DNA of 64,000 nt from Noviluteimonas sp052115395 (GCA_052115395.1 JBFRGO010000001.1); one strand, 5' to 3'; shown: positions 46,947-58,272, counted from the first letter of the stretch. Translations and numbers: made by a program. Notes: generated by a model from the letters alone, not told the origin.

Positions 46947-47032
46947 TTGGCGCACTCCGGGCGGGGATGAAGAAGCGGAATTGTAGCCGCGCACGCGCGC
47001 CGCTTGACCCCCATGGGACCAAAGGGCCAGAC

Positions 47033-47060
47033 TTATCGCTATATCTTGATTGACGGATAA
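47033..47060. promoter_or_regulatory. AT-rich TATC/GATA half-sites at the ArsR-methyltransferase start
   Basis: Within otherwise GC-rich DNA, TTATC (47033-47037), ATATC (47041-47045) and GATAA (47056-47060) lie directly before the start codon. Opposed ATATC/GATA half-sites are common in operators of ArsR-family regulators. The arrangement suggests autoregulation of the regulator-metH unit, but the symmetry is imperfect. Confidence 0.35.
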
Positions 47061-47999
47061 ATGCCGCGCATGGATCTGGAAGGCTGGTCGATCCGCCTGA
47101 AGGTGCTCGCCGACGCCACGCGCGTGCGCCTGCTGGCGCTGCTCGAGCGCGAGGAACTCACCGTCGCCGAGCTTTCGGCGATCACCCGGTTGGCGCAGCC
47201 GCGCGTGTCCACGCACCTGGCCAAGCTGAAGGAAGCCGGCCTGGTGCGCGACCGCCGCGCCGGCGTGAGCGCCTACTACCGGTTCGAAGAGGACAGCCTG
47301 GATTCGGCGCAGCGGTCCTTGTGGGAAGCCCTGCGCAGCGGGAGCGACGATCCCCTGCTCCGCCAGGACGCCGAACGCGTGCCCGCCGTGCTCGCCACGC
47401 GCGCGGCCGACCAGAACTGGGCCGATTCGGTGGCCGGCGACATGGAACGCCACTATTCGCCCGGCCGCACGTGGGAAGCGCTCGCGCGCACCGCGCTCCC
47501 GCTGCTGAGTCCCGGCGACGTGCTCGACATCGCCTCCGGCGACGGCGTGCTCGCCGAACTGCTCGCGCCGCACGCACGGCGCTACGTGTGCATCGATGCG
47601 AGTCCGCGCGTGGTGTCGGCGGCGAGCGAACGCCTCAAGCCCTATGCCAACGTCGAAGTCCGCCAGGGCGACATGCATGCGCTGCCCTTCCCCGACGCGA
47701 GCTTCGACCTTGTCGTGCTGATGCACGCCCTCACCTATGCGGCCAAGCCCGCGCAGGCGGTGGCCGAAGCCGCGCGCGTCCTGCGCCGCGGCGGGCGCCT
47801 GTTGCTGTCGAGCCTGGCGCGCCACGAACACAAGGCGGTGGTGGAGGCCTACGGCCACGCCAACCTGGGTTTCACGGAAAAGGAGCTGCGCCGCTTCGCC
47901 GAAAAGGCGGGGTTGGGCATCACCAATGCCGGCACCGTGACGCGCGAACGCCGCCCACCCCATTTCGAAGTGCTGTCGTTGCTGGGAGTCAAACCGTGA
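47061..47999 (+). CDS. ArsR-family regulator fused to a SAM-dependent methyltransferase
   Basis: A 312-residue protein. An ArsR-type winged helix-turn-helix occupies about 8-80 (VLADATRVRLLALLE, then LAQPRVSTHLAKLKEAGLV). A class I methyltransferase domain follows (about 130-300), with motif I VLDIASGDG at 154-162. The ArsR metal-binding CxC motif is absent, so it is unlikely to be a metal sensor. Its stop overlaps the metH N-terminal gene start (GTGA), which points to control of methionine synthesis, perhaps by sensing SAM or SAH as described for SahR-type ArsR regulators. A start at 47070 is also possible. Confidence 0.88.
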   Translation: MPRMDLEGWSIRLKVLADATRVRLLALLEREELTVAELSAITRLAQPRVSTHLAKLKEAGLVRDRRAGVSAYYRFEEDSLDSAQRSLWEALRSGSDDPLLRQDAERVPAVLATRAADQNWADSVAGDMERHYSPGRTWEALARTALPLLSPGDVLDIASGDGVLAELLAPHARRYVCIDASPRVVSAASERLKPYANVEVRQGDMHALPFPDASFDLVVLMHALTYAAKPAQAVAEAARVLRRGGRLLLSSLARHEHKAVVEAYGHANLGFTEKELRRFAEKAGLGITNAGTVTRERRPPHFEVLSLLGVKP

Positions 48000-49116
48000 C
48001 CGATCCGAAGACCCTGCCCTGGAAAGTCCCCGCGCGCGTGGCCGCGCTGGAAGCGGCGCTCGCGCAACGGATCCTGGTGATCGACGGTGCGATGGGCACG
48101 ATGATCCAGCAACACGAACTGGCCGAAGCCGATTACCGCGGCGAACGATTCGCACACGGCTACGACGCGCTGTTCTCCACCGACGGCCATGCGCACGGCG
48201 CGGGCTGCGGCTGCGAGGCGCATGACCAGAAAGGCAACAACGACCTGCTGACGCTCACGCGCCCGGAGATCATCCGCGACATCCACGCCGCGTATCTGTC
48301 CGCCGGCGCCGACATGGTCGAGACCAACACGTTCAACTCGACTTCGGTCTCGCTCGCCGACTATCGATTGCAGCATCTGGTGCGCGAGTTGAACCGCGAA
48401 TCGGCGAAGCTCGCCCGCGCCGCATGCGACGCCGCCGAGGCCGCCGATCCGTCGAAGCCGCGCTTCGTCATCGGCGTGCTCGGCCCGACCAGCCGCACCG
48501 CATCGCTGAGCCCCGACGTGAACCGCCCGGGTTTCCGCGCGATTTCCTTCGACGAATTGGCCGAAGCCTATCGCGAAGCCACCCGCGGCCTGATCGAAGG
48601 CGGCGCCGACGTGCTGATGGTCGAAACCATCTTCGACACGCTCAATGCGAAATCCGCGGTGTTCGCCATCGAGGATGTCTTCGAAGAACTCGGCGTGCGC
48701 CTGCCGCTGATGATCTCCGGCACGATCACCGACGCCTCGGGCCGCACGCTCTCCGGGCAGACCGCCGAAGCGTTCTGGTATTCGCTGCGGCACGCGCGGC
48801 CCTTGTCGATCGGCCTGAATTGCGCGCTCGGCGCGAAGGACCTGCGCGCGCACGTGGACGTGCTGGCGCAGGTCGCCGACGCGTTCGTCAGCACGCACCC
48901 CAATGCGGGCCTGCCCAACGCCTTCGGCGGCTACGACGAAACGCCGGAGGACATGGCCGGCACGCTGCGCGAGTTCGCGGCCAGCGGACTGCTCAACTTC
49001 GTCGGCGGCTGCTGCGGCACGACGCCCGACCACATCCGCGCCATCGGCGCGGCCGTCGCCGGTCTGCCGCCCCGCGCCCTGCCGCGCCTGTCCGAATCCG
49101 CGAACGCCGAAGCCGC

Positions 49117-49120
<4 letters not shown>
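47996..49120 (+). CDS. metH: Methionine synthase, homocysteine-binding half
   Basis: A 374-residue protein equal to the N-terminal, zinc- and homocysteine-binding module of cobalamin-dependent methionine synthase. The zinc cysteines are C276 (LNCALGA) and C339-C340 (GGCCGTTPDH). GTG 47996 overlaps the upstream stop by 4 bases. Between residues 61 and 78 there is an insertion relative to E. coli MetH with H65, H67, C71, C73 and H76, which looks like an extra metal-binding loop. The second half of the enzyme is encoded by the next gene, coupled by a 4-base overlap. Confidence 0.92.
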
Positions 49121-51798
<2,678 letters not shown>

Positions 51799-51803
51799 CA
51801 CGC

Positions 51804-52004
51804 TCAGTCGAGGATGATGTCCATCAGTTGCTGGAACGGGTTGCCCGGCTCGAACACCGCCTCGAAACTGCATTGCTCGAGCGCGCTCGCCGCGATCAGC
51901 CCGCCTTCCTGCGGAAGCGAACGCGCCGACGACGCGCATCCGCCCAGGCATGCCGCGGTCGCCAACAACAGGCAGAGCGCGAACAGCCAACGGACGATGC
52001 GCAT
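51804..52004 (-). CDS. Small lipoprotein
   Basis: A 66-residue predicted lipoprotein. The signal peptide (MRIVRWLFALCLLLATAACLGGC) ends in a lipobox with the acylated cysteine at about residue 23. The short mature part is acidic at the end. The start at 52004 is preceded by CGGAG at good spacing. It lies 104 bases downstream of the SLOG-like membrane-protein gene on the same strand; no family is recognised. Confidence 0.72.
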   Translation of the reverse strand: MRIVRWLFALCLLLATAACLGGCASSARSLPQEGGLIAASALEQCSFEAVFEPGNPFQQLMDIILD

Positions 52005-52108
52005 ACGAAACTCCGCTCGGGGAGTGCGGATGTTCGATCGGAGGGAAGTGGTCTGTCGTGCGGAACCGACTCGCCTGCGTGCAGGAAACGCGCGCGAACG
52101 ACGGTCGA

Positions 52109-53878
52109 TTACGGCCGCCCGTGTTCGATCGGGCGATCGCGATGCATCAACGCCCACTCGGCGTGCTCGGCCAGCGCCGCTTCGCCCAGGGCGCGCAGGA
52201 TTTCGCGTTTCTCCTGCGTGCCCGCCGCCGCATCGAGCGCCAGGCGCGCGTTGCGGTAGATGCGATGCATGAAGCGGTATTGCTTCACCAGTTCCTTGTC
52301 GGCCTTGCGATACGCATAGGCCTCGCGCACTGCGGCGATCAGGGAAAGCGCGCCCATCAGCGTCACCAGCAGACTGCGCGTGTCGTCGCTGAACCCCCGA
52401 TGGAACAGCGCGAGCATCAGGCTGATGCCGATGCCGGCCCACAGGCACGCAGCGCCGAGTGCGCGCGTGCGGACATGGTGGCGTTCGCGCAAGACCGACT
52501 TGCGCTCGTAGTACGCCAGTTGCCCGGATTGCCCGGGGCGCCCGACCCAGGCGTCGATGACTTCCGCGACCGCTTGCGCCGCATCCGCGGCATCCTGCGA
52601 GGGCGTCGTGCGCGCCAGGCCCACCTGGCGCATGACGTTGCGGATCCAGCCCAGTTCCACGTCCTGCTTCTGCATGAAGTTGTCGTGCGCGAATTCCGCA
52701 TCGCCGGTGATCGTCAGGCCCGCGCGGCGCCAGAAGGTCTGCACGCGCAGGCCCTCGGCCAGCGCGCGATAGTCGATGTACTTGCGATGCCAGTCCCATC
52801 GGTGCGCGGCGAGCGCGATGCCCAGGCCGACCGCGAACAAGCCCAGGAACACCCACAGCATCCAGTCCGGCGCACCGAGATCGGAATACAGCAGCAGCGA
52901 CAGGCCCATCGCGACGGCGAGGAAATGGATCGCGCGCATCGCCCACTGCGTGCGGCGCTGGAAGCGCACGGCGAGTGCGTCGGCTTCGCGCCATGTGCGT
53001 TCGGCCGGATCCTCGCTCGCCGCGGGTAGCGCATGGGGGTCGAGCGTGTTGCGATCAATCTCGAAGGCCTGCATGCGCCGGAAAATGCGGTCGTATTCCG
53101 GCGGTGGCCCGGCGGAAAACGCACGCTGGCCTGCGCTGGTCCGCCACGTCGGTTCCCAGGTCTCGCCGGCCGGCAGGGACTTCCGGCGACCGCGGCGCGC
53201 CGGCAGTTCAGGCGGATGGGCACGATGCCGTTTGGCGGAAGTGGCGTGCGCTGCACCGCCATTGCGCCGCACGTGGAAATGCAGCACGAGGCTGTCGTCG
53301 TCGCCGGCGAGCATTTGCCGAAGATTGTCCGTCGCGCGTCGCGCACCCGGCACGGGGCCGCCGAGGTAATACCGCACGATCTGCGCGGTGCCGCCCATGC
53401 CGACTTCTTCGCGCCCGTCCCACAGGGCGAACAACACGTGGCAATGATTGGCGACGAACAATCCTGCATGCAGGTACTGTCTATCGCGCGCCGGCCCGGT
53501 GTTGCGCAACACATCCAGATCGGGCTCGACCAGTTTCAGCGGCACCGTTTCGGCGTCGACGAGCAGGCGCGCGAAATCGTGGTGCGATTGCGCGTTGGTG
53601 AAGTCGTCGCGATATAGGTCGATCGGCAGCGGCAAGGGCACGACCAGGCGCGCGCCGGCATCCAGTGCGATTTCCGCGACGAGCCGGTCGCCGCCTTCGG
53701 CGAGCGCGGAGACCACGACGAGGGCGAGGTCGGGATAGCGCTCGCGCAAGACCGCGAGCGCCTCGCGCACCTGCGCGCGCAGCTGCGGCAATTGCGCGGG
53801 GTCCAGGTCACGATGGCTCGTGACCCCGACGATCAGTTCGGTGCGTAGCGGTCCGCGGATGCCCACGCCGTGGGCCAA
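52109..53878 (-). CDS. SLOG-like nucleotide-binding domain fused to a four-helix membrane module
   Basis: A 589-residue protein. The N-terminal Rossmann-like domain (about 13-175) has the pattern of SLOG (LOG/Smf/DprA-type) domains: VGVTSHRDL at 17-25, SALAEGGDRLVAE at 57-69, NHCHVLFALWDG at 144-155 and GGTAQIVRY at 162-170. A basic linker (about 200-300) leads to two pairs of membrane helices (about 317-333 and 340-358, then 473-490 and 502-519). Each pair is followed by a charged helix with Tyr/Arg-rich sequence (YIDYRALAEGLRVQTFW; YRFMHRIYRNARLAL). The pairs resemble SLATT-type 2TM domains. In known systems SLOG senses nucleotides and SLATT acts as a membrane effector; that role here is inference. 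Confidence 0.72.
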   Translation of the reverse strand: MAHGVGIRGPLRTELIVGVTSHRDLDPAQLPQLRAQVREALAVLRERYPDLALVVVSALAEGGDRLVAEIALDAGARLVVPLPLPIDLYRDDFTNAQSHHDFARLLVDAETVPLKLVEPDLDVLRNTGPARDRQYLHAGLFVANHCHVLFALWDGREEVGMGGTAQIVRYYLGGPVPGARRATDNLRQMLAGDDDSLVLHFHVRRNGGAAHATSAKRHRAHPPELPARRGRRKSLPAGETWEPTWRTSAGQRAFSAGPPPEYDRIFRRMQAFEIDRNTLDPHALPAASEDPAERTWREADALAVRFQRRTQWAMRAIHFLAVAMGLSLLLYSDLGAPDWMLWVFLGLFAVGLGIALAAHRWDWHRKYIDYRALAEGLRVQTFWRRAGLTITGDAEFAHDNFMQKQDVELGWIRNVMRQVGLARTTPSQDAADAAQAVAEVIDAWVGRPGQSGQLAYYERKSVLRERHHVRTRALGAACLWAGIGISLMLALFHRGFSDDTRSLLVTLMGALSLIAAVREAYAYRKADKELVKQYRFMHRIYRNARLALDAAAGTQEKREILRALGEAALAEHAEWALMHRDRPIEHGRP

Positions 53879-53908
53879 CGCCCACGGGCGCGGGCACCGG
53901 CCATGGCG

Positions 53909-54568
53909 TTACCAGACCAGGTCGTCGGGTACCTGGTATTGCGGATCGGCGTAGGGATCGTCCTTGGCGGGCGCGTTGGGATCGACCTTCAACGCGACGG
54001 CCGGCGCGAAGATGCTTTCCGCCTGCGCGAGCGTCGCGGCATCGACGAGTACATAACGGCCATCGTTCTGCACCACGCCGAGTTCGCCGGCGTTGAGCGC
54101 CTTCAATTGCGCTTCGGTCACGTAGATGCGCTTGATCTTGCCGCCGTATTCGAAGTGACGCGCGATTTCCGCGTCGGCCACGTTGAGCGCCTTGTCCTGG
54201 AGGAACGCGGCCAGCGCGGCCTTCGCTTCGCGACGCTGGCGCGCAGCTTCCTGTTTCTGGCGCTCTGCCTCGATGCGCTCGTCCTTCTCGCGTTGCGCGC
54301 GGATCGCGTAGGCCTTCGCAAGGTCGATGTCTTCGCGCGTGCGCGGCTTGCCGTGCGCGGGCCGTGCATCGGCTTGCGCCGGCTTGCCGTGCCGGGGACG
54401 GCCTTGTCCCTGTGCCGGCTTGCCATGCGCGGGCCTGCCGCCCTGCCCCGGCTTCGCACCGTGCGCAGGCTTGGTCTGGCCGGCTTGCGGCGTGGGCTTG
54501 GGACGCTCGGGTTTCGGCGCGGGCTTGAAGCCCAGGCCGAGCAGCTGGTCGCGCAGGGTTTCGCTCAT
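53909..54568 (-). CDS. DUF2058 family protein
   Basis: A 219-residue protein of the DUF2058 (YaiL-like) family. ATG 54568 begins the conserved MSETLRDQLLGLGFKP. The N-terminal quarter (about 18-75) is low-complexity, with repeated GKPAQ/GRPAHGKP units rich in Gly, Lys and Pro. A long charged helix (about 78-120) and a C-terminal domain (IKRIYVTEAQLKALNAGELGVVQ) follow. The family has been linked to nucleic acid association; the exact role is unknown. Confidence 0.88.
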   Translation of the reverse strand: MSETLRDQLLGLGFKPAPKPERPKPTPQAGQTKPAHGAKPGQGGRPAHGKPAQGQGRPRHGKPAQADARPAHGKPRTREDIDLAKAYAIRAQREKDERIEAERQKQEAARQRREAKAALAAFLQDKALNVADAEIARHFEYGGKIKRIYVTEAQLKALNAGELGVVQNDGRYVLVDAATLAQAESIFAPAVALKVDPNAPAKDDPYADPQYQVPDDLVW

Positions 54569-54646
54569 TTCGGGACTGCGTGGGGGACGTGCGGTTGGAC
54601 GGCGCCAAATATGCCGCATCGCGCGCGGCGATGCAGCCCGGACGCG

Positions 54647-54868
54647 TCAATAGTGGGGCGGCGGCGGTTCGTCCGCCGGATCGGCCATCTGGCTGGTGCG
54701 CGAGGATTTCATTTCCTCGAGCACGCGTCGGAACAACTCGGCGTTGCGGCTGGCTTCGATGCGGGCAGCCGCGAGAGCGTCGCTCATTTCGCCGAGCGCG
54801 CCCTCCAGGAAGGCGATGCGCGTTTCCAGTTCCACCACGCGCGCTTCGAGCGCATCGCCCTGGGTCAT
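54647..54868 (-). CDS. slyX: SlyX family protein
   Basis: A 73-residue coiled-coil protein: heptad-like pattern LEARVVELETRIAFLEGALGEM, then a polar tail ending DEPPPPHY, which is the conserved SlyX terminus. The function is unknown. It begins 5 bases after the ugd stop on the same strand. Confidence 0.9.
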   Translation of the reverse strand: MTQGDALEARVVELETRIAFLEGALGEMSDALAAARIEASRNAELFRRVLEEMKSSRTSQMADPADEPPPPHY

Positions 54869-54873
54869 CGCAA

Positions 54874-56223
54874 TCAGGCCTTCGCTTCGGTGCGCAGGGA
54901 ACGACCGCGCCCGATGCCGTAGTACTGCAGGCCCGCGGCTTCGACGTCCTCGGGGTTGTAGAGGTTGCGGCCGTCGAAGACGACCTTGTCCTTCAACGTC
55001 TTCGCCAGCTTGCCGAAATCGGGGCTGCGGAACTGTTTCCACTCGGTGACGACGACGAGCGCATCGGCCTCGTGCAGCGCTTCGTTCGCCGTCGCGCACA
55101 GATGCAGGTCGTCGCGATTGCCGAAGATGCGGCGCGCTTCCTGCGTGGCTTCGGGGTCGAAGGCGCGCACGCGCGCGCCGGCTTCCCACAATTGCGCGAG
55201 CAGCGTGCGGCTGGAAGCGGCGCGCATGTCGTCGGTGTTCGGCTTGAACGCCAGGCCCCACACGGCGACCGTCTTGCCGGCCACGCCGTCGGGGAAATGG
55301 CGTTGCATCAATTCGAACAGGTGCTGCTTCTGCGCGGCGTTGACCGCCTCCACCGCATCGAGCAGGCGCGGATTGCAGCCGTACTGTTGCGCGGTCCAGG
55401 CCAGCGCCTGCACGTCCTTGGGGAAGCACGAGCCGCCGTAGCCGGCGCCGGGATAGATGAAATGCCAGCCGATGCGCGGGTCCGAACCGATGCCCTGTCG
55501 CACGTGTTCGATGTCGGCGCCCACCTGCTCGGCGATGCACGCGATCTCGTTCATGAAGGAAATCTTGGTGGCCAGCATCGCGTTGGCCGCGTACTTGGTC
55601 AGCTCGGCCGAACGCACGTCCATCGCCACGATGCGCTCGTGGTTGCGATTGAACGGGGCGTACAGGCGCTTGAGTTTTTCCAGCGCCTGCGCGCTGTCGG
55701 TGCCGACGACGATGCGGTCGGGGCGCATGCAGTCGTTGACCGCGTCGCCTTCCTTGAGGAATTCGGGATTGCTCACGACGTCGAAGACGAGCGTCGTGCG
55801 GCGGTTGACCAGTTCCTGCGCGATCGCCGCGCGCACCTTGTCGGCGGTGCCCACCGGCACGGTCGACTTGTTCACCACCACCACCGCGCGCTGCACGTGC
55901 TGGCCGATGGTGCGTGCCACGGCGAGGACGTACTTGAGATCGGCGCTGCCGTCTTCGTCCGGCGGCGTGCCGACGGCGATGAAGACGATGTCGCCGTGTT
56001 CGATCGCGGCGGCGGCATCGGTCGTGAAGTTCAGGCGGCCGGAGGCGTGGTTGGCCTTCACCATCGGCTCCAGGCCCGGCTCGTAGATCGGGATCACGCC
56101 CCGGTTGAGGCCCTCGACCTTGGCCTGGTCGATGTCGACGCAAACCACGTCGTGCCCGACTTCCGCCAGGCAGGTTCCGGTGACGAGTCCGACGTAGCCG
56201 GTACCGAAGATGGTGACGCGCAT
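54874..56223 (-). CDS. ugd: UDP-glucose 6-dehydrogenase
   Basis: A 449-residue NAD enzyme that oxidises UDP-glucose to UDP-glucuronate for surface polysaccharides. The Rossmann motif GTGYVGLVTG is at the N-terminus, and the catalytic cysteine is C266 in GYGGSCFPKD. Other motifs include STVPVGTAD and VWGLAFKPNTDD. A perfect 12-bp inverted repeat lies 49 bases upstream of the start. Confidence 0.97.
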   Translation of the reverse strand: MRVTIFGTGYVGLVTGTCLAEVGHDVVCVDIDQAKVEGLNRGVIPIYEPGLEPMVKANHASGRLNFTTDAAAAIEHGDIVFIAVGTPPDEDGSADLKYVLAVARTIGQHVQRAVVVVNKSTVPVGTADKVRAAIAQELVNRRTTLVFDVVSNPEFLKEGDAVNDCMRPDRIVVGTDSAQALEKLKRLYAPFNRNHERIVAMDVRSAELTKYAANAMLATKISFMNEIACIAEQVGADIEHVRQGIGSDPRIGWHFIYPGAGYGGSCFPKDVQALAWTAQQYGCNPRLLDAVEAVNAAQKQHLFELMQRHFPDGVAGKTVAVWGLAFKPNTDDMRAASSRTLLAQLWEAGARVRAFDPEATQEARRIFGNRDDLHLCATANEALHEADALVVVTEWKQFRSPDFGKLAKTLKDKVVFDGRNLYNPEDVEAAGLQYYGIGRGRSLRTEAKA

Positions 56224-56271
56224 GGAATTCCCTGATGAGCTTGAATGGGCGGCATGGTCGCAGCCGCCATC

Positions 56272-56300
56272 GTCACGCCGCGGTGAAACCGCGGCGTGAC
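56272..56300. repeat. Perfect 12-bp inverted repeat between ugd and an FKBP gene
   Basis: GTCACGCCGCGG (56272-56283) and CCGCGGCGTGAC (56289-56300) flank the loop TGAAA. It lies 18 bases after the FKBP stop and 49 bases before the ugd start on the minus strand. No T run follows on either strand, so it is not a typical Rho-independent terminator; an operator or RNA-processing hairpin is possible. Confidence 0.6.
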
Positions 56301-56318
56301 CACGTCATTGCAGGCGCT

Positions 56319-57095
56319 TTACTGCTTCGGCGGCTGCACGATGTCGAGCAGTTCGACGTCGAACACCAGCGTGGCGTTCGGGCCGATCGGGCCGCCCGGC
56401 GTGCCCTTCTCGCCGTAGCCCAGGTTGCCCGGGATCCACAGCTTGAACTTGCTGCCCACCGGCATCAGCTGGATGCCTTCCTGCCAGCCCGGCACGACCT
56501 GGTCGAGCGGGAAGACGACCGGCTGGCCGCGATCGTAGGAGCTGTCGAAGGTCTTGCCGTCGAGCGTGGTGCCCTTGTAATGGACGCGGACGACGTCGCC
56601 GGCCTTCGGCTTCGGGCCCTTGCCTTCGGTCACGACCTGGTACTGCAGGCCGGAGGCCGTGGTCTGCACGCCCGGCTTCTTCGCGTTGTCGGCGAGGAAC
56701 TTCTTGCCGGCTTCGAGGTTGTTCTTGGCGTCGGCTTCGGCCTTGGCCACCGCCTTCTGCTGCATCTTCTCGCCGAAGGCTTCGCTGGTCTGGCGCGCCT
56801 GGTCTTCGGTCATCAGCAGCTTCTCGCCCTTGAGCGTGGACTTGACCGCCTTGGAGATGACGTCGAAGTCGACTTCATCCTTGATCGGCTCCAGCTGCTT
56901 GCCCAGCGCCATGCCGACCATGTAGCTCACGCGGTCCTTTTCGGTGGGCAGGCCGGCGATCTGCGCGCTCTTGGCACCCGTGGAGGCGGCGGCGGGGGCG
57001 TTGGCGTCGGTCTTTTCCGGCGGTTTGCAGCCGGCGGCGAAGGCCGCGGCGGCGGCGGCGGTGAGGACGAGTGCGTGGCGCATGGACAGCTTCAT
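56319..57095 (-). CDS. FKBP-type peptidyl-prolyl isomerase lipoprotein
   Basis: A 258-residue periplasmic chaperone/isomerase. A lipoprotein signal ends in AAFAAGC. The FKBP N-terminal dimerisation domain (about 45-130, VSYMVGMALGKQLEPI) precedes the FKBP domain (about 150-255, VHYKGTTLDGKTFDSSY; VVPGWQEGIQLMPVGSKFKLWIP; GPNATLVFDVELL). ATG 57095 is chosen for AGGAG nine bases upstream. It lies downstream of a second FKBP gene on the same strand. Confidence 0.94.
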   Translation of the reverse strand: MKLSMRHALVLTAAAAAAFAAGCKPPEKTDANAPAAASTGAKSAQIAGLPTEKDRVSYMVGMALGKQLEPIKDEVDFDVISKAVKSTLKGEKLLMTEDQARQTSEAFGEKMQQKAVAKAEADAKNNLEAGKKFLADNAKKPGVQTTASGLQYQVVTEGKGPKPKAGDVVRVHYKGTTLDGKTFDSSYDRGQPVVFPLDQVVPGWQEGIQLMPVGSKFKLWIPGNLGYGEKGTPGGPIGPNATLVFDVELLDIVQPPKQ

Positions 57096-57159
57096 CGTTG
57101 GGCGCTCCTGGAAATCGATCGGGGAAAGGAAAAAAGGAAAAGCGGAGAAATCGAAAGGG

Positions 57160-58071
57160 TCATTCGACGCCGAGCAGTTCGACATCGAACACGAGCGTCG
57201 CGTTCGGGCCGATGTTGCCATCGGGCATGCCGGCTGCGCCGTAGCCGAGCTCGCCGGGGATCCAGAACCGGTACTTGCCGCCGACCGGCATCATCGCCAG
57301 GCCTTCGCTCCAGCCGGGGATGACCTGCGCAAGCGAGAACGTGCGCGGCTGGCCGTCGCTCGTGCTGTCGAATTCGGTGCCGTCCAGCAAGGTGCCGCGA
57401 TAAAGCACGCGCACGCGGTCGCCCGGCATCGGGCGCTGGCCCGCGCCCTGGCGCAGGATCATGTATTGCAGGCCGGATTTCGTCGTGAACACGCCCTTTT
57501 GCGTCTTGTTCTTCGCGAGGAAATCGGCGCCGGCCTTCTGGTTGTCGGTCGCGCCCTGCTGCGAACGCGCCACGGCGAGCGAATTGAGCTTGGTGTCGAA
57601 GTCCTGGCGGACGATGGTCGCCTCTTCGGCGCTCATCAGCGGCTTGCCGCCCGAGAACGCGGTGCGCATGGCCTGCAACAGGACGGGGATGTCGATCTCG
57701 TCCTGGAACGGCGCCAGGCGGCGGCCCCATTCGATGCCGACGAGCAGGCCGACGTCGGTCCTGGAAACATCGGGAAGCTTGGCGTCGGGCTGCTTGCGCG
57801 CGGTGACGCGCGCCATGAGTTGTTCACCGGTCTTGCGCGCGGTGGCTTCGTCGATCAACGCGGGCTTGCCGGCCATCGCGTTGCGCAGCGCGCGATCGAA
57901 CGCGGCGATGTCCACGTCCGGACCGATGGGCGCATTGGATTCGGCGATGTCCATGCCGACCATGTAGCTCACCTTGTCGCGCTCGGTGACCAGCTTCGTC
58001 TTGTCCTGCGCATGCGCCGACAGTGCGATCAGTGCCAGCAACGCGGCGATGCCGCGCACGAAACCCTTCAT
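57160..58071 (-). CDS. FKBP-type peptidyl-prolyl isomerase with duplicated N-terminal domain
   Basis: A 303-residue exported isomerase with a signal peptide ending in SAHA. It has two successive FKBP_N-type domains: the first begins DKVSYMVGMDIAESNAPIG (about 32-90) and the second TDVGLLVGIEWGRRLAPFQ (about 105-165). A helix (about 165-195) and one catalytic FKBP domain (about 200-303) follow. The two N-terminal domains share the VGM/VGI-pattern, the DVDIAAF/EIDIPVL segments and SGGKPLM/AGKPALI motifs, so they look like an internal duplication. ATG 58071 is preceded by AGGAG. Confidence 0.9.
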   Translation of the reverse strand: MKGFVRGIAALLALIALSAHAQDKTKLVTERDKVSYMVGMDIAESNAPIGPDVDIAAFDRALRNAMAGKPALIDEATARKTGEQLMARVTARKQPDAKLPDVSRTDVGLLVGIEWGRRLAPFQDEIDIPVLLQAMRTAFSGGKPLMSAEEATIVRQDFDTKLNSLAVARSQQGATDNQKAGADFLAKNKTQKGVFTTKSGLQYMILRQGAGQRPMPGDRVRVLYRGTLLDGTEFDSTSDGQPRTFSLAQVIPGWSEGLAMMPVGGKYRFWIPGELGYGAAGMPDGNIGPNATLVFDVELLGVE

Positions 58072-58244
58072 CCGGTGGAACTCCTGTCGTGTGGTGCCGG
58101 GGGACGCGCGCCCTGGGCGCGCCGGGCGGCCGCGCATTGTCGGCGCCCGCGGGTCTTCACGGCAAACCTACCCCAAAGGCAATGGTTCAGCCCCACGGCC
58201 CCTGCCGGTCGTCGGCCTATGCCTTTAGTTGGGTCGATTGCTTG

Positions 58245-58272
58245 TTGACCGGGGGAATGGTGGTGTTATAGT
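58245..58272 (+). promoter_or_regulatory. Strong sigma-70-like promoter of the YtrA-type operon
   Basis: TTGACC (58245-58250) and TATAGT (58267-58272) are separated by 16 bases. Each hexamer matches five of six consensus positions. The -10 element lies inside the operator described next. Confidence 0.75.

Noticed and set aside
46950..47060. A SAM or SAH riboswitch upstream of the methionine genes
   Set aside because: I could not find a conserved riboswitch core, and the space before the start codon is short and AT-rich only at its end. A protein operator is more likely.
46947..48155. N-terminal extension of the acyl-CoA dehydrogenase frame
   Set aside because: It runs antisense through the ArsR-methyltransferase gene. 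The enzyme begins at GTG 46946 with GGAG in front.
57110..57158. Purine-rich tract between the two FKBP genes as a terminator
   Set aside because: It gives a pyrimidine-rich stretch on the minus strand but no stem precedes it.
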